64,000 nt of DNA from Rhizobium sp. ZPR4 (GTDB lineage Bacteria; Pseudomonadota; Alphaproteobacteria; Rhizobiales; Rhizobiaceae), in NCBI RefSeq assembly GCF_040215725.1, contig NZ_CP157967.1, forward strand, positions 1,674,001 through 1,738,000, read 5' to 3'. A program made the position numbers and the translations under genes. Of the stretch, positions 46,415 through 55,230 are shown in pieces. How positions within the stretch are numbered: position 1 is the stretch's first letter; each line of letters begins with the position of its first letter. The notes beneath the pieces are model-generated. The model was not told the origin of the DNA and did no database searches. It saw only the letters and a list, made by a program, of their open reading frames with translations.

Positions 46415-46669
46415 CTACCAGTTGCCGTTGACACCGCAGCCTGCCGGCGGCAACGTCTTGTGCTCGAAGCGCGCTTTCAGCATTTCGCAGCCCTTGTCGC
46501 GAATGGGTCCGGGCATCATGGAGTTGAGGCCAATGCCAACTTCATCGAAGGGATCATCGGCATAAGCGACATAGGCATACCAGCGGCCGCCAATGACGAT
46601 GACAATGGCAATCAATGCGGCAAGGAGCGCCCTTCCAAGGCTTCTCTTTCGTCTCGGTACGTCTTCCAT
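46415..46669 (-). CDS. Small hypothetical membrane protein
   Basis: This 84-residue protein has a basic N-terminus (EDVPRRKRSLGR), a single hydrophobic helix (ALLAALIAIVIVIGGRWYAYVA) and a short extracytoplasmic tail with two cysteines. I do not recognise a family. A GAGAGGGG ribosome site precedes the ATG, and an overlapping rightward frame is weaker, which is why this strand was chosen. It is read in the same direction as the ABC-2 genes downstream, but an orphan terminator region lies between. Confidence 0.55.
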   Translation of the reverse strand: MEDVPRRKRSLGRALLAALIAIVIVIGGRWYAYVAYADDPFDEVGIGLNSMMPGPIRDKGCEMLKARFEHKTLPPAGCGVNGNW

Positions 46670-46775
46670 GAGCCCCTCTCTTGCCGTCGGTTCGCGCAGT
46701 TGAGCGCGATTCCACCGATAGGTAAATCAGCTTCTCCGTTTGGCAAGGGTGGATGCTGTCCCGGCAAAGGGCCAA

Positions 46776-47969
46776 TCAAAGGCTGCAATAGCGCCGGCCG
46801 CCCTTTCGGTCCCTGAGGTCGAAATGGAAGTGGTTCCAATGCTCCGGATTGCTGCCCGGCCCAAGCACCGTATCGAAATAGCGGCAGCTGTCGCTGCGCA
46901 CCGCCTTGAGCAGCCGTCCTTCCCGGAAAGAGAACAATCCCTTTTTCCGTACGTCGATTACATGGCCGTTCTTGAGAACGAAGGTGCCGACATCGATCGC
47001 ATTGCCGTGGGCATGCTCCGACATCGGATTGTAGCGTTGCCGGCTATTGTTCATGCGCCGGCAGGAATAGCCGCCGAGCGGCACGATCGTGCCGATGCCG
47101 GTCCAGTACCGGGTGCGCGCGGCGGGCGCCAGTTCGTTCTTCACCCATTTGGCGAAGGCAAGCGTCACCTGGCAATTCAATGTGACGGCGGGCCGGACCG
47201 CGATATTGCCTGAGAGACCGCTGAGCGAAACCGGATAGGGAACCTGACAGGCCGGGCCGTTGGATATGGCCGGCTTATCCGTATAGACGACGCCCATGCG
47301 CCGCAGTTCCTGGCGGCAAGCGATTTCCGAAGGCGGCATCATGCCCGGCGTCGATTGCGGCGCTTCGAACTCTTGATCGAGGCGCGGTATCGGATTTTCG
47401 ACGCGCGGCAGCATCGCGACCTGCGTCCCCGGCAGCTGCCTCGGTATCCGTGACTGGTTGAGCTCGGCCTGCGCGGCCGGGCGCTGAACCACCGAACGGT
47501 TGGTCTGCACCGGCGCATCGGTGCCGATGCCGTCGACGACGGGCTGGTCGGACTGACCTTCGGCAATATTCTGCTGCTCTTCCTGCGCCAACCCGACGAC
47601 CGATCCGGATTGCTCCTCCTCGCTCGGTCCAATACCGAGTTCGGCATCCATGTTGACGCCCTGAGAGGGAATGTCCGATTGCTGCGCCAGCCCAACCTCG
47701 ACGTCCGAGGTCGTCACGGCCTCGCCGGTTCCGTTGGAGCGAACGGGACCGCCGCTTTTGTAATTGCTCGATGCGGAAACGACGGGATCCTGTACACCTT
47801 GATAGGCGAATTGCCGCTGCGGCACGGTTCGATGCGGCTTGATGGACCCGACACGCGAGGAACTATCGATGCCAGAAGGCGGCACGAGGCTGTCCGCCGT
47901 ACAGGCGACCAGTGCCGACGACAATAGCAATGGCAGCGCGACCCGCCGTAGAATGGGTAAAATGGTCAT
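46776..47969 (-). CDS. Extensin-like C-terminal domain lipoprotein
   Basis: This 397-residue protein starts at the ATG at 47969 with a lipoprotein signal (LPLLLSSALVAC), lipidated Cys near residue 23. A long disordered region rich in Gln, Ser and Pro runs to about 230. The C-terminal extensin-like domain of about 160 residues carries CRQELRRMGV, RRMNNSRQRYNPMSEHAHGNAIDV and DPVLGP-type segments; the HAHGNAID stretch resembles metal-dependent murein peptidases of the VanY/DacB-like fold. It probably acts at the cell wall. It stands alone and is read leftward. Confidence 0.85.
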   Translation of the reverse strand: MTILPILRRVALPLLLSSALVACTADSLVPPSGIDSSSRVGSIKPHRTVPQRQFAYQGVQDPVVSASSNYKSGGPVRSNGTGEAVTTSDVEVGLAQQSDIPSQGVNMDAELGIGPSEEEQSGSVVGLAQEEQQNIAEGQSDQPVVDGIGTDAPVQTNRSVVQRPAAQAELNQSRIPRQLPGTQVAMLPRVENPIPRLDQEFEAPQSTPGMMPPSEIACRQELRRMGVVYTDKPAISNGPACQVPYPVSLSGLSGNIAVRPAVTLNCQVTLAFAKWVKNELAPAARTRYWTGIGTIVPLGGYSCRRMNNSRQRYNPMSEHAHGNAIDVGTFVLKNGHVIDVRKKGLFSFREGRLLKAVRSDSCRYFDTVLGPGSNPEHWNHFHFDLRDRKGGRRYCSL

Positions 47970-48211
47970 ACTCCTGATCCGCTGCCCCAGCCACGGTCGG
48001 TAACGATTACAAATCCTAAATGGGAAGGGTGAACGAAAGCTTACCGTGAGGAATCTCGATGTTTCAGGCCGGCACCGTGCCACCCCGGGATGACCTGAAG
48101 CAAAGTACGCGACCCACAGGAGTCCTCCATGGAAATGCCAGTATGGCTTTTCCATCGCGGCAGGATTGCATAGGCTGATTGTCGGAATCGACCGTGAACA
48201 GGAGCAGATGA

Positions 48212-48601
48212 ATGAATGACAGCGTCAAACCGAAAGGCGAGCTGACTTTGCGCACACTTGCCATGCCCGCCGACGCCAATCCTGCCGGCGATATTTTCGG
48301 CGGCTGGGTCATGGCGCAGATGGACTTGGCAAGCGGCATCCGTGCCGCCGAACGGGCGCGCGGTCGCGTGGTCACGGCAGCGGTCAAGGAGATGGCCTTC
48401 AAACTGCCGGTCAAGATCGGCGACACGCTGAGCGTCTACACTGATATCGAACGTGTCGGCCGCACCTCGATCACCCTGAGCGTCGAAGCCTGGGCGCACC
48501 GCGCACGCTACAATAGCCTGGAGAAGGTTACGGCGGCGACCTTCATCATGGTCGCACTTGATGAAAACGGCTTGCCGAAGGCTGTACCAGAGGAGAGCTG
48601 A
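48212..48601 (+). CDS. Acyl-CoA thioesterase, YciA/hotdog family
   Basis: This 129-residue hotdog-fold protein has the YciA pattern: LRTLAMPADANPAGDIFGGWVMAQMDLASGI in pieces, VTAAVKEMAFKLPVKIGD, and a C-terminal TAATFIMVALDENGLPKAV. The catalytic Asn/Asp region (NPAGDIFGG) is intact. It should hydrolyse acyl-CoA esters in the cytosol. AGGAG lies before overlapping ATG codons at the start. The next gene begins 4 bp past its stop. Confidence 0.92.
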   Translation: MNDSVKPKGELTLRTLAMPADANPAGDIFGGWVMAQMDLASGIRAAERARGRVVTAAVKEMAFKLPVKIGDTLSVYTDIERVGRTSITLSVEAWAHRARYNSLEKVTAATFIMVALDENGLPKAVPEES

Positions 48602-48605
48602 CGCG

Positions 48606-49196
48606 ATGGGTTCCGCACACGTACCGGAAGTCTACGTCTACATCAGGACGGTCATGAGCATGGTGATCGGCCTTTCGCTCGCCCAGCTCCTGACCCGGCT
48701 TGCCGGCTTCGTGCAGGCGCCGGGCAAGAACAAGATCTACCTCGTCCATATCGGCTGGGTATTGTCGATGTTCCTGTTCATCATCCATTTCTGGTGGTGG
48801 GAATATCGTCTGCAATCCGTCGCGCAGATCAATTTCGGCGTCTACCTCTTTCTCATCTGCTTCTGCTGCCTCTTCTATTTCCTTTGCGTATTGCTCAATC
48901 CGCCCTCGGTCGAGGATTATGGCGGCTTCGAGGAATATTTCATCTCCCGCCGGCGTTGGTTTTTCGGCCTGCTTGCCGTGACCTATGCTGTCGATCTCAT
49001 CGACACATTGCTGAAGGGTGAAGCCTATTTCCAGTCGCTCGGCTGGGAATATCCAATACGCAATGTCGTCTATGTCATCCTGTGCATCATTGCGGCGATC
49101 ACGGCCAACCGGCGCTTCCAGGCCGCGTTCGTGACGGTCGGGCTGATCTACCAGATCACATGGATCTTCCGGCTCTACGACGTGCTTCCCGTCTAG
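48606..49196 (+). CDS. Hypothetical multi-pass membrane protein
   Basis: This 196-residue protein has about six hydrophobic segments and an aromatic-rich core (FLFIIHFWWWEYRLQSV, FCCLFYFLCVLL). I do not recognise a named family. The ATG at 48606 lies 4 bp after the thioesterase stop with the ribosome site inside that gene's 3' end, so the two are likely co-transcribed. Confidence 0.7.
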   Translation: MGSAHVPEVYVYIRTVMSMVIGLSLAQLLTRLAGFVQAPGKNKIYLVHIGWVLSMFLFIIHFWWWEYRLQSVAQINFGVYLFLICFCCLFYFLCVLLNPPSVEDYGGFEEYFISRRRWFFGLLAVTYAVDLIDTLLKGEAYFQSLGWEYPIRNVVYVILCIIAAITANRRFQAAFVTVGLIYQITWIFRLYDVLPV

Positions 49197-49318
49197 CGAT
49201 CACATTCCGCACGGGCGTTAAAACGGCTGCCATTTCGATGCTCTACGATCCTTGACCAAGACATCGCCATATTGTTCAGATCGATTACGGTCTGAGACAC
49301 AGGTGGGAGACTCAAGCC

Positions 49319-50911
49319 TTGAAGACAAAGAGCTATGCACTGGGATTGGCCTTTGCTCTGTCGTTACCATGGCTTGCTCATGCCGAAGACCCTGCGCCGG
49401 GACCTGCCAATACCACGATCGATCTGAAATATTGGGTAGAATTCGCAAAACAGGGCAATCCGGCTGCCCAATACGGTCTTGGCTATCGCTACGCCCACGG
49501 CCAGGGCGTGGAGCAGGACGATGTGCAGGCGGTCGACTGGTATCGGAAATCGGCTGACCAAGGCAATGCGCAGGCTCAATATGCTCTGGCCTATATGTAT
49601 GCCAGCGGTCGCGGCGTCGATACCGATCTGAAACAGGCAAACGACTGGTATTTAAGGGCGGCGCAAAACGGCAATGCCGATGCTCAATATGCCATCGGCT
49701 ATTCCTATGCCAATGGCCGGGGCATGGCTGTCGACAACGAAGACGCCGTCACCTGGTATCAAAAATCCGCCGCTCAGGGCGAGGCGCAGGCGCAATATGC
49801 GCTCGGCTACATGTATGCCAATGGCCTCGGCGTGCAGAAGGATAGTGCCATTGCACTCGGCTGGTATCGCAAGGCCGGCGACCAGGGCCGCGCTGACGCC
49901 CTATACGCGATCGGCTACATGTACGACAACGGCCAAGGCACGGAAGAAGACCAGGAACAGGCCGTCGCCTGGTATAAAAGGGCCGGCGACCAGGGAAGCG
50001 CGCAAGGTCTCTACGCAGTCGGCTACGCCTATGCCAATGGCAAGGGTGTCAAACAGAATGATGCCGAAGCCTATTCCTGGTACATGAAAGCAGCCGAGAA
50101 GGGGCGTGCCGAAGCACAATATGCCGTCGGCTACAGCCTTGAGAATGGCGTCGGCGTGGCCCCGGACTATCGTCAGGCGCTTCAATGGTATCGCAAATCG
50201 GCTGACCAGGGGCGGCCCGACGCGCAATACGCCATCGGCTATCTCTATGCCAACGGCCAGGGCGTGAAGGTCGACGATGACAGCGCAGTGAGATGGTATC
50301 GCAAGGCCGCCGAGCAAGGCGATGCGCGAGGCGAATACGCCCTCGCCTTCATGTATGTCGCCGGCCGTGGCGTTGCTGCGGATTATGGCAAGGCCTTTGA
50401 CTGGTGTCGGAAAGCTGCCGGCCAAGGCCATGCGGACGCGCAATATGCTCTCGGCTATATGTACGAAAACGGTCAGGGGACAAAGACTGACAAATCAGTT
50501 GCCGCAAGCTGGTATCGCAAGGCGGCTGACCAGAACAATTCCCAAGGTCAATACGCCCTCGCCTATCTCTACTATCAGGGCGCCGGCGTGACCAAGGACT
50601 ATGGTCAGGCGGCCGATCTGTTTCGCAAAGCCGCCGATCAGGGTGACGCCCGCGCGGAATACGGTCTTGGATATTTGTATTATAACGGCTATGGCGTGCC
50701 GAAGGACTCCACGATCGCTGCCGACTGGTTCAACAAGGCGGTGGCGAAGGGATTGCCCGAAGCGCAGCATGGGCTCAGCTATATGGAAGCCAACGGCGAC
50801 GGCCCGATCAAGGATCTCGGACCGCTGGGACAAGGGACGGCCGGAAAAAAGGACACCGGCAACAAGACGGGCTGGGTCCTTTTCCATTTGCTGATGGCGC
50901 TCGTACCCTAG
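49319..50911 (+). CDS. Exported SEL1-like repeat protein (12 repeats)
   Basis: This 530-residue protein starts with TTG at 49319 behind a GGTGGGAGA ribosome site; no ATG fits. A signal peptide (LGLAFALSLPWLAHA) is followed by twelve complete SEL1 repeats of exactly 36 residues (about 46-477) and a partial thirteenth. The repeat consensus is close to GxAxAQYALGYMYANGxG with WYRKSADQ at its end. SEL1 arrays form superhelical protein-binding surfaces. The short C-terminus ends in a hydrophobic WVLFHLLMALVP stretch. A paralogous protein follows 55 bp later; rhizobial ExoR also belongs to this broad family but is shorter. Confidence 0.88.
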   Translation: MKTKSYALGLAFALSLPWLAHAEDPAPGPANTTIDLKYWVEFAKQGNPAAQYGLGYRYAHGQGVEQDDVQAVDWYRKSADQGNAQAQYALAYMYASGRGVDTDLKQANDWYLRAAQNGNADAQYAIGYSYANGRGMAVDNEDAVTWYQKSAAQGEAQAQYALGYMYANGLGVQKDSAIALGWYRKAGDQGRADALYAIGYMYDNGQGTEEDQEQAVAWYKRAGDQGSAQGLYAVGYAYANGKGVKQNDAEAYSWYMKAAEKGRAEAQYAVGYSLENGVGVAPDYRQALQWYRKSADQGRPDAQYAIGYLYANGQGVKVDDDSAVRWYRKAAEQGDARGEYALAFMYVAGRGVAADYGKAFDWCRKAAGQGHADAQYALGYMYENGQGTKTDKSVAASWYRKAADQNNSQGQYALAYLYYQGAGVTKDYGQAADLFRKAADQGDARAEYGLGYLYYNGYGVPKDSTIAADWFNKAVAKGLPEAQHGLSYMEANGDGPIKDLGPLGQGTAGKKDTGNKTGWVLFHLLMALVP

Positions 50912-50966
50912 TGGTCGCGGAGCGTTCGGCATCTTAATTCAACGGATTTCGACTGAGGGGTAAATC

Positions 50967-52037
50967 GTGAATTGGAAGAAGGGGGCAGCAGGTTTGCTCT
51001 TCGCGCTGGCGTCCATGGGAACGGCACAAGCCGATGTCGGACGAAACAGTTATGATCGCGGCGATATCAAATCCGGCTTGGACTACTGGCGTCCCCTGGC
51101 GAACAAGGGCAACGTCGCCGCACAGCTGAAACTCGGACAGATGTACGAGGACGGCAACGGCGTCGGAAAAAACCTCACCCTTGCCCTCAGCTGGTACAAG
51201 AAGGCCGCCGACCAGGGCAATGCCGAAGCGCAATTCAATGTCGGCACCATGTACGACCAAGGCGAAGGCGTTACTGCCGACAAGAGCGAGGCCATTGTCT
51301 GGTACAAGAAAGCTGCGGCGCAGGGATACCTCAATGCGCAATACAATCTTGGCGTCGTTTACGACACGGGCCAAGGCGTAGCCCAGGACAAGCCGCAGGC
51401 GTTCGCCTGGTACAGCAAGGCGGCCGAACAGGGCGATGCCGAAGCACAGTACAATGTCGGCACCATGTACGACCAGGGCGACGGCACGAACAAGGACAAG
51501 AGCAAGGCCATCATCTGGTATCGCAAGGCGGCCGAGCAGGGAAAAATCGAGGCGCAATACAATCTCGGCATTATGTACCGCGACGGCGAAGGCGTCGCCA
51601 AGGATGGTGCTGCAGCCTTCTCCTGGTTCAAGAAGGCGGCCGATCAGGGCGATGCCAGCGCCCAGTTCAATATCGGCGCCATGTATGCCGATGGCGACGG
51701 GATCGGGCAGGACGATGCCCAGGCGATCGCATGGTTCCTAAAGGCCGCGGCGCAGAACGACGTAGAGGCCGAATACAATCTTGGGGTGATGTTCCGCGAT
51801 GGCGAAGGCGTCACCAAGAACGGCCCTAAGGCGGTCTACTGGTTCGAGCGGGCGGCAGAACATCGCTATGCCGATGCCGCTTACAATCTCGCCATGATGT
51901 ACCGCGACGGTGATGGCGTTGCTGCTGATGCGGCCAAGGCGGCGGAATGGTTCCGCAAGGCGAAGCACCTGGGTTATGACGGCGACACGGACGAACAACC
52001 GCAAGCCCCTTCCGGCGGACAGACTATTCCGATATGA
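50967..52037 (+). CDS. Exported SEL1-like repeat protein (8 repeats)
   Basis: This 356-residue protein begins with GTG at 50967 and has a signal peptide ending near Ala-Gln-Ala at residue 22. Eight SEL1 repeats of exactly 36 residues run from about 48 to 335, with a consensus near AQYNLGxMYRDGEG, which differs from the YALGYMYANG type of the gene before it. The tail is Gln/Pro/Gly-rich. It probably acts in the periplasm as a scaffold or regulator. It is in the same direction as the first SEL1 gene, the RDD gene and a secreted-protein gene. Confidence 0.88.
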   Translation: MNWKKGAAGLLFALASMGTAQADVGRNSYDRGDIKSGLDYWRPLANKGNVAAQLKLGQMYEDGNGVGKNLTLALSWYKKAADQGNAEAQFNVGTMYDQGEGVTADKSEAIVWYKKAAAQGYLNAQYNLGVVYDTGQGVAQDKPQAFAWYSKAAEQGDAEAQYNVGTMYDQGDGTNKDKSKAIIWYRKAAEQGKIEAQYNLGIMYRDGEGVAKDGAAAFSWFKKAADQGDASAQFNIGAMYADGDGIGQDDAQAIAWFLKAAAQNDVEAEYNLGVMFRDGEGVTKNGPKAVYWFERAAEHRYADAAYNLAMMYRDGDGVAADAAKAAEWFRKAKHLGYDGDTDEQPQAPSGGQTIPI

Positions 52038-52188
52038 CGCACTGCACTGGCCGACCGGTAACATCATGCCCTGCCGGCCATCTGCCTTCACTCCCAGCGA
52101 ATCGCGGCAAAACATGCTAATGCCCACAACTTGAAGTACGTGATGCGACGTGTGGGGCGTCGTGAAACGCGCTGAGCCGGGGGAAATT

Positions 52189-53025
52189 ATGAGTTTTGAC
52201 GCTTCCGATCATCAAATAGCCTCTTCACCGCCTCGCCATTTTTGGCGACGGCTCGGTGCCTATGCGGTCGATATCGTCATCTTCCAGGTTGCTTTTACGC
52301 TGTTGTTTCTCGCGTTGTCGGCGGTGACGCCGTGGGATTTGACCTTGCCACTTCTTCAGAAACAGCGGTGCGAAGAAGCAACGTCGGCGCCTCTCGTTGC
52401 GAAAGTGGAGGCCGAATGGCCGCTGCAGCCAGGCGAAGTGAGAAGCAACCAACTGTGCCGTATATCCTGGCTGGGCAGCAACGGATACACGGTCTTCCTT
52501 TCAATCGTCGCATCGCAGCAGGGATCGACCACATTGAAGCGCGCCTTTTCCGTGCCCATCGACGGCAATGGCAACCCGGTCGATCCGAATATCACCGTAA
52601 GGCCGACCTCCAGCATCGTCCTGCTGCTCCTTCCTGTCGCCTTCGCCCTTTGCTCGATCGGCGGCGGGCGAACGCCAGGCAAGCGTTTGACCTCATTGCG
52701 CGTGACAACGACGGAAGGCGGCGCGTTGCCCTTCGGGCTCGCCCTCAAGCGGGAAATATTCAAGTTTCTGCCATTGATGCTGCTGGCAACAGTCAATCTG
52801 GTCAGCCTGTTTCTGCTGCCCTCATATCTGCCGCCAATCGACCAGCTGATTCAGCAGGCGCGCGACACCAATCTTCTCAATGCCATCGGCTTCTTCGCCT
52901 TGACGGGGGCCTTGGCGCCGCTTCTGTTCGTGTTCGCGCTCATCTGGTGGGTCTTCCCCCTAATCGTGTGGCGCGGACAGACTTTCTACGACCGCTTCTG
53001 CGACACCATGGTCGTCAAGGCATAA
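52189..53025 (+). CDS. RDD-family membrane protein
   Basis: This 278-residue protein has the RDD start HFWRRLGAYAVDIVIFQVAF, with the Arg and Asp that name the family, and the GGGRTPGKRLTSLRV segment. A periplasmic loop of about 100 residues with two cysteines separates helices 1 and 2, which is long for the family. Four or five membrane helices are visible. The function of RDD proteins is mostly unknown; some are linked to ion exchange. The ATG at 52189 follows GGGGGAA. Confidence 0.85.
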   Translation: MSFDASDHQIASSPPRHFWRRLGAYAVDIVIFQVAFTLLFLALSAVTPWDLTLPLLQKQRCEEATSAPLVAKVEAEWPLQPGEVRSNQLCRISWLGSNGYTVFLSIVASQQGSTTLKRAFSVPIDGNGNPVDPNITVRPTSSIVLLLLPVAFALCSIGGGRTPGKRLTSLRVTTTEGGALPFGLALKREIFKFLPLMLLATVNLVSLFLLPSYLPPIDQLIQQARDTNLLNAIGFFALTGALAPLLFVFALIWWVFPLIVWRGQTFYDRFCDTMVVKA

Positions 53026-53126
53026 CCATCAAAATCGGGGGGATTGCCTTGGCAGACGAAGAGATGGAAGACTGTCGCCGCGCCAGGCCTGATTTGCTGC
53101 TTCTTCTCTTGAGAGGATAGATCGTC

Positions 53127-53642
53127 GTGAACCTGAAATATCCCATGCCCCCCTTCTCGCTTCTGCCGCCGTTTCGCATGGCTTTGCTGGCCACGGCGGT
53201 CGTGCTGCCGCTCTCTCCGCTTCCGATGGCGGCAACGCCGGCGGAAGCGGCTCCCGGCTCGTGCTGGTCGCTGCTGCAGAGCAAATTTGGCCCGCAGATA
53301 GAGAAGTCCGTGAACGAAGCCGATCCCTGCAAGAAACTGCCCGGCGTCGATCACAAAGACAAGTTCGAGGTGAAGTCACTCGACGTCTGCGATGGCCCGA
53401 ACGGTGGCGTCCAGATCAACGCCCATGCCGAGATGGCCTGCAAATCGCATGGTGTACTGAAGACGACGATCAAGGGCCAGCTCGACGCCTCCATGACCGT
53501 CGATGTCGGCGCATGCCACATCACCGACCTGCATCTGGGCATCAATGGGCCGATCGGCGAATTGATATCCTCCGTTGGCGGACTGCAGGAGCTTGCGCGC
53601 GGCTTTGCCCAGGCCAAAATCTCGGAAATTTGCGGAAAGTAA
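53127..53642 (+). CDS. Small secreted protein of unknown function
   Basis: This 171-residue protein starts with GTG at 53127 and has a long signal peptide ending near Ala-Glu-Ala-Ala at about 42. The mature part of about 130 residues has five cysteines (GSCWSLL, ADPCKKL, LDVCDG, EMACKS, GACHIT and a final EICGK), so disulfides in the periplasm are likely. I recognise no family. It closes the run of exported proteins that begins with the SEL1 genes, and a hairpin follows its stop. Confidence 0.7.
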   Translation: MNLKYPMPPFSLLPPFRMALLATAVVLPLSPLPMAATPAEAAPGSCWSLLQSKFGPQIEKSVNEADPCKKLPGVDHKDKFEVKSLDVCDGPNGGVQINAHAEMACKSHGVLKTTIKGQLDASMTVDVGACHITDLHLGINGPIGELISSVGGLQELARGFAQAKISEICGK

Positions 53643-53647
53643 TATCG

Positions 53648-53674
53648 AAGGGCCGACGATATCCGTCGGCCCTT
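53648..53674. terminator. Hairpin between convergent genes
   Basis: A perfect 11-bp stem (AAGGGCCGACG, 53648-53658, with CGTCGGCCCTT, 53664-53674) lies 5 bp after the secreted-protein stop and 22 bp before the end of the leftward MFS gene. The T tract is short. Confidence 0.7.
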
Positions 53675-53696
53675 GCTAATCAGCGTGGCGAGCTCT

Positions 53697-54947
53697 TCAG
53701 GCTCGCACGGCGCCGTTGGCTCGTCCGGCATCGCCTTCCCCGAACCTGACGCCCTTTTTCTCGAAGCCGAAGCCGGCAAAAACTGCAACGACCACGGCGA
53801 CGATGCAGGCAACGATCAACAGGGCCAGCGCATAGTCGCCGCTCCATTGCTTTGCCAAACCTGCCTGGATCGAGGCATTGCCTGAAGCCAGCAGATTGCC
53901 GAGCTGATAGGCAAATCCGGGGAAGGTGCCGCGCACCTCGTCAGGCGACAATTCGTTGAGATGCACGGGGACGATGCCCCACGCACCCTGCACGAACAGC
54001 TGCATCAGGAAGGCGCCGATCGCGAGCATCACCGGCCCCTGACCCCAGACCCAGAGCGGCGCGACGGGAATGGCCAGCAGTGCTGCGATGACGATGGTCC
54101 GCCGTCTGCCCCAACGCTGCGACAGAGCACCGAACGTCAGGCCGCCGACGATCGCTCCGATATTGTAGACGATGGCGATGGCGCCGACCGTATAGGAATC
54201 ATATTGCCGCTGGGTTTCCAGGAAGGTTGGATAGAGGTCCTGGGTGCCATGACTGAAGAAATTGAATGCAGTCATGAGAAGCACCGCCCAGATGAACAGA
54301 GGAATATTCTCGCGCAGCACGGTGAGAAACGGTCGTTGCGGCTTGGCCTGCCTCTGGAGGAAAGCAGGCGATTCCTGCACGTTGCGTCTGATGTAGAGCA
54401 CCAGTAGCGCCGGCACCGCGCCGACGATGAACATGCCGCGCCAGCCGATGATCGGAAACAGCAGGAAGAAGACGATCGAAGCGAGCAGATAGCCCGAGGG
54501 ATAGCCCGCCTGCAGGATACCGGACACCAGGCCGCGCGAATCTTCGGGTATGGTCTCCATGACGAGCGATGCGCCCACACCCCATTCGCCGCCCATGGCG
54601 ACGCCGAACAGCGCGCGCAGCACGAGGAACATCGTCAGGCCGGTCGAAAAGCCGGTCAGGAATTCGAAGACGGAATAAAGCAGCACGTCGACCATCAGGG
54701 TCGTGCGCCGCCCGAACCGATCCGCCGCAAGTCCGAAGATCAAGGCTCCGAGCGGCCGCATGGCAAGCGTGAGGAAGATCGCCACGGCGACTGCCGGAAC
54801 GTCCGTGTGAAATTCTTCGGCTATATGCTTGAGAACGAAAACCAAAATGAAGAAATCGAAAGCGTCCAGAGTCCAGCCCAGATAGGCCGCGATCACGGTG
54901 TTTCGTTGCTGGGGGGACAAGGAACGTAAGCTATCCAATGCGGTCAT
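53697..54947 (-). CDS. MFS transporter, carboxylate/sialate:proton symporter type
   Basis: This 416-residue protein has twelve membrane segments and the MFS motif GLAADRFGRRTT after helix 2. The start NTVIAAYLGWTLDAFDFFILVFV in pieces matches the NanT/JEN1-like symporter group for carboxylic acids. The conserved Asp residues in the first helix are present. The actual substrate cannot be named. Two adjacent ATG codons follow GGAGG; I chose the second at 54947 for spacing. Confidence 0.87.
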   Translation of the reverse strand: MTALDSLRSLSPQQRNTVIAAYLGWTLDAFDFFILVFVLKHIAEEFHTDVPAVAVAIFLTLAMRPLGALIFGLAADRFGRRTTLMVDVLLYSVFEFLTGFSTGLTMFLVLRALFGVAMGGEWGVGASLVMETIPEDSRGLVSGILQAGYPSGYLLASIVFFLLFPIIGWRGMFIVGAVPALLVLYIRRNVQESPAFLQRQAKPQRPFLTVLRENIPLFIWAVLLMTAFNFFSHGTQDLYPTFLETQRQYDSYTVGAIAIVYNIGAIVGGLTFGALSQRWGRRRTIVIAALLAIPVAPLWVWGQGPVMLAIGAFLMQLFVQGAWGIVPVHLNELSPDEVRGTFPGFAYQLGNLLASGNASIQAGLAKQWSGDYALALLIVACIVAVVVAVFAGFGFEKKGVRFGEGDAGRANGAVRA

Positions 54948-55170
54948 CATGATCCTCCGACCGGATGGCGGCGGCGAGGCGGGCAATACCGGATGCCGTC
55001 GAAGCTGGGGGAACCCGGCATTGCCGGGCATGTCGACGTTGCGGCTGGTTCCTCCCTTGGCGCCTGCGAGGATCGCGCTATGCGGACTTTTGGATCAGCG
55101 ATAACGCATCGGCCGCCCTTGGGTTGTAACATATTTGACATCTTCGGCGAATGGAAAAATCCGCCACTTT

Positions 55171-55185
55171 GTTTCCCTTTTGTAC
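55171..55185. promoter_or_regulatory. Weak SOS-box-like site before uvrB
   Basis: GTTT (55171-55174), seven bases, and GTAC (55182-55185) resemble the alphaproteobacterial LexA box GTTC-N7-GTTC with six of eight matches, 46-60 bp before the uvrB ATG. The match is imperfect. Confidence 0.25.
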
Positions 55186-55230
55186 TCTTTGCCCCTTCAC
55201 ATCTGCGCGATCTGTCTCCATATTCGCGTC

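Noticed and set aside
46191..46565. 124-residue plus-strand open frame
   Set aside because: It runs through the strong terminator at 46357-46382 and overlaps a better-supported minus-strand gene.
49901..51631. Several repetitive minus-strand open frames
   Set aside because: They mirror the 108-bp periodicity of the SEL1 repeats on the plus strand and have no ribosome sites or family match.
50967..52037. ExoR orthologue
   Set aside because: ExoR also has SEL1 repeats and a signal peptide, but it is shorter and has a different repeat layout; the assignment cannot be supported from sequence alone.
49319..53642. CRISPR-like or tandem DNA repeat array
   Set aside because: The 108-bp period is coding SEL1 repeats with divergent DNA, not identical repeats with spacers.
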